A model generated the notes under the pieces. The model was given only the letters and a program-made list of their open reading frames with translations, was not told where the DNA came from and made no database searches. Positions 63,948 to 64,000 of a DNA stretch of 64,000 nt are shown here, piece by piece (position 1 is the stretch's first letter; every line of letters begins with the position of its first letter). The position numbers were made by a program, and so were the translations under genes. Source of the DNA: Neptunomonas concharum (GTDB lineage Bacteria > Pseudomonadota > Gammaproteobacteria > Pseudomonadales > Balneatricaceae); NCBI RefSeq assembly GCF_008630635.1, contig NZ_CP043869.1, forward strand, positions 2,541,160-2,605,159, read 5' to 3'.

Positions 63948-64000
63948 ATGGCTAAGTCAAACGCAAAATCTATCAAAAAAGATATCAAAGCACGCAAAGC
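63948..64000 (+). CDS. Lysine-rich protein, cut by the right window edge
   Basis: Only 17 codons are visible: MAKSNAKSIKKDIKARKA-like, very rich in Lys. AAGGAGAAG lies upstream, so it is a real start. It is 37 nt after the ribbon-helix-helix gene and may be co-transcribed. Function cannot be judged. Confidence 0.55.
   Translation, partial: MAKSNAKSIKKDIKARK

Overview
The window looks like the chromosome of a marine gammaproteobacterium of the Oceanospirillales type (Neptuniibacter/Amphritea/Marinomonas-like). This is inferred from moderate GC content, many c-di-GMP and peptide or amino-acid uptake genes, the fxsA-groES-groEL order, and a lambda-O/P-derived replication gene pair sitting between housekeeping genes. 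No database search was possible, so the genus is a guess. I saw no rRNA, tRNA or CRISPR array.

Layout. 0-3 kb (minus): a lambda P-like helicase loader (cut by the window edge) and a DnaT-like partner, then a CBS-domain protein and purU. 3.1-9.6 kb (plus): an overlapping run of an AMP/thymidine phosphorylase-like gene, a PRPP-synthetase-like gene, an AlkB dioxygenase and an NfsA nitroreductase, followed by a GAF-PAS-PAS-GGDEF-EAL protein. 9.6-14.6 kb: a flavodoxin, a COG0523 GTPase behind a candidate Zur site, a LysM-FecR protein and a CHASE2 protein with a decayed GGDEF domain. 14.6-22 kb (minus): class I fumarase, a membrane diguanylate cyclase, aceF and aceE. 22.2-30.4 kb: amino-acid metabolism, with a PLP gamma-lyase-family enzyme, an OsmC protein and a polar amino-acid ABC importer divergent from a TyrR-family regulator, and three TyrR-box palindromes between them; then a methionine gamma-lyase (mdeA) divergent from an Lrp-type regulator (mdeR). 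30.5-34.1 kb: fadH and a dienoyl-CoA isomerase divergent from their probable TetR repressor. 34.1-40 kb: small unknowns, a GNAT, a UbiA-family protein, trhP, thpR, a GST and a coiled-coil membrane protein. 40-49.2 kb (minus): a peptide-use cluster (binding protein, four Dpp-type ABC genes, M14 carboxypeptidase, LysR, PepQ). 49.2-51.4 kb: an AraC regulator and a LysE exporter.

51.4-56.4 kb is an accessory island. It holds decayed vapB and vapC pieces, an IS3-family remnant, a three-gene operon (REase-like effector, small middle component, DUF3732 ATPase) that fits the ABC three-component (ABC-3C) conflict systems, and two small genes each followed by an attC-like site, as in integron gene cassettes. 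56.7-64 kb returns to core genome: a small secreted protein, an unknown protein, groEL/groES with a sigma-32-type promoter, fxsA, an SDR oxidoreductase, ampG, a small Fur-box-preceded protein, a ribbon-helix-helix protein and the start of a lysine-rich protein.

The strongest lead for an under-described system is the ABC-3C operon, with its attC-like flanks, at about 51.85-56.4 kb.
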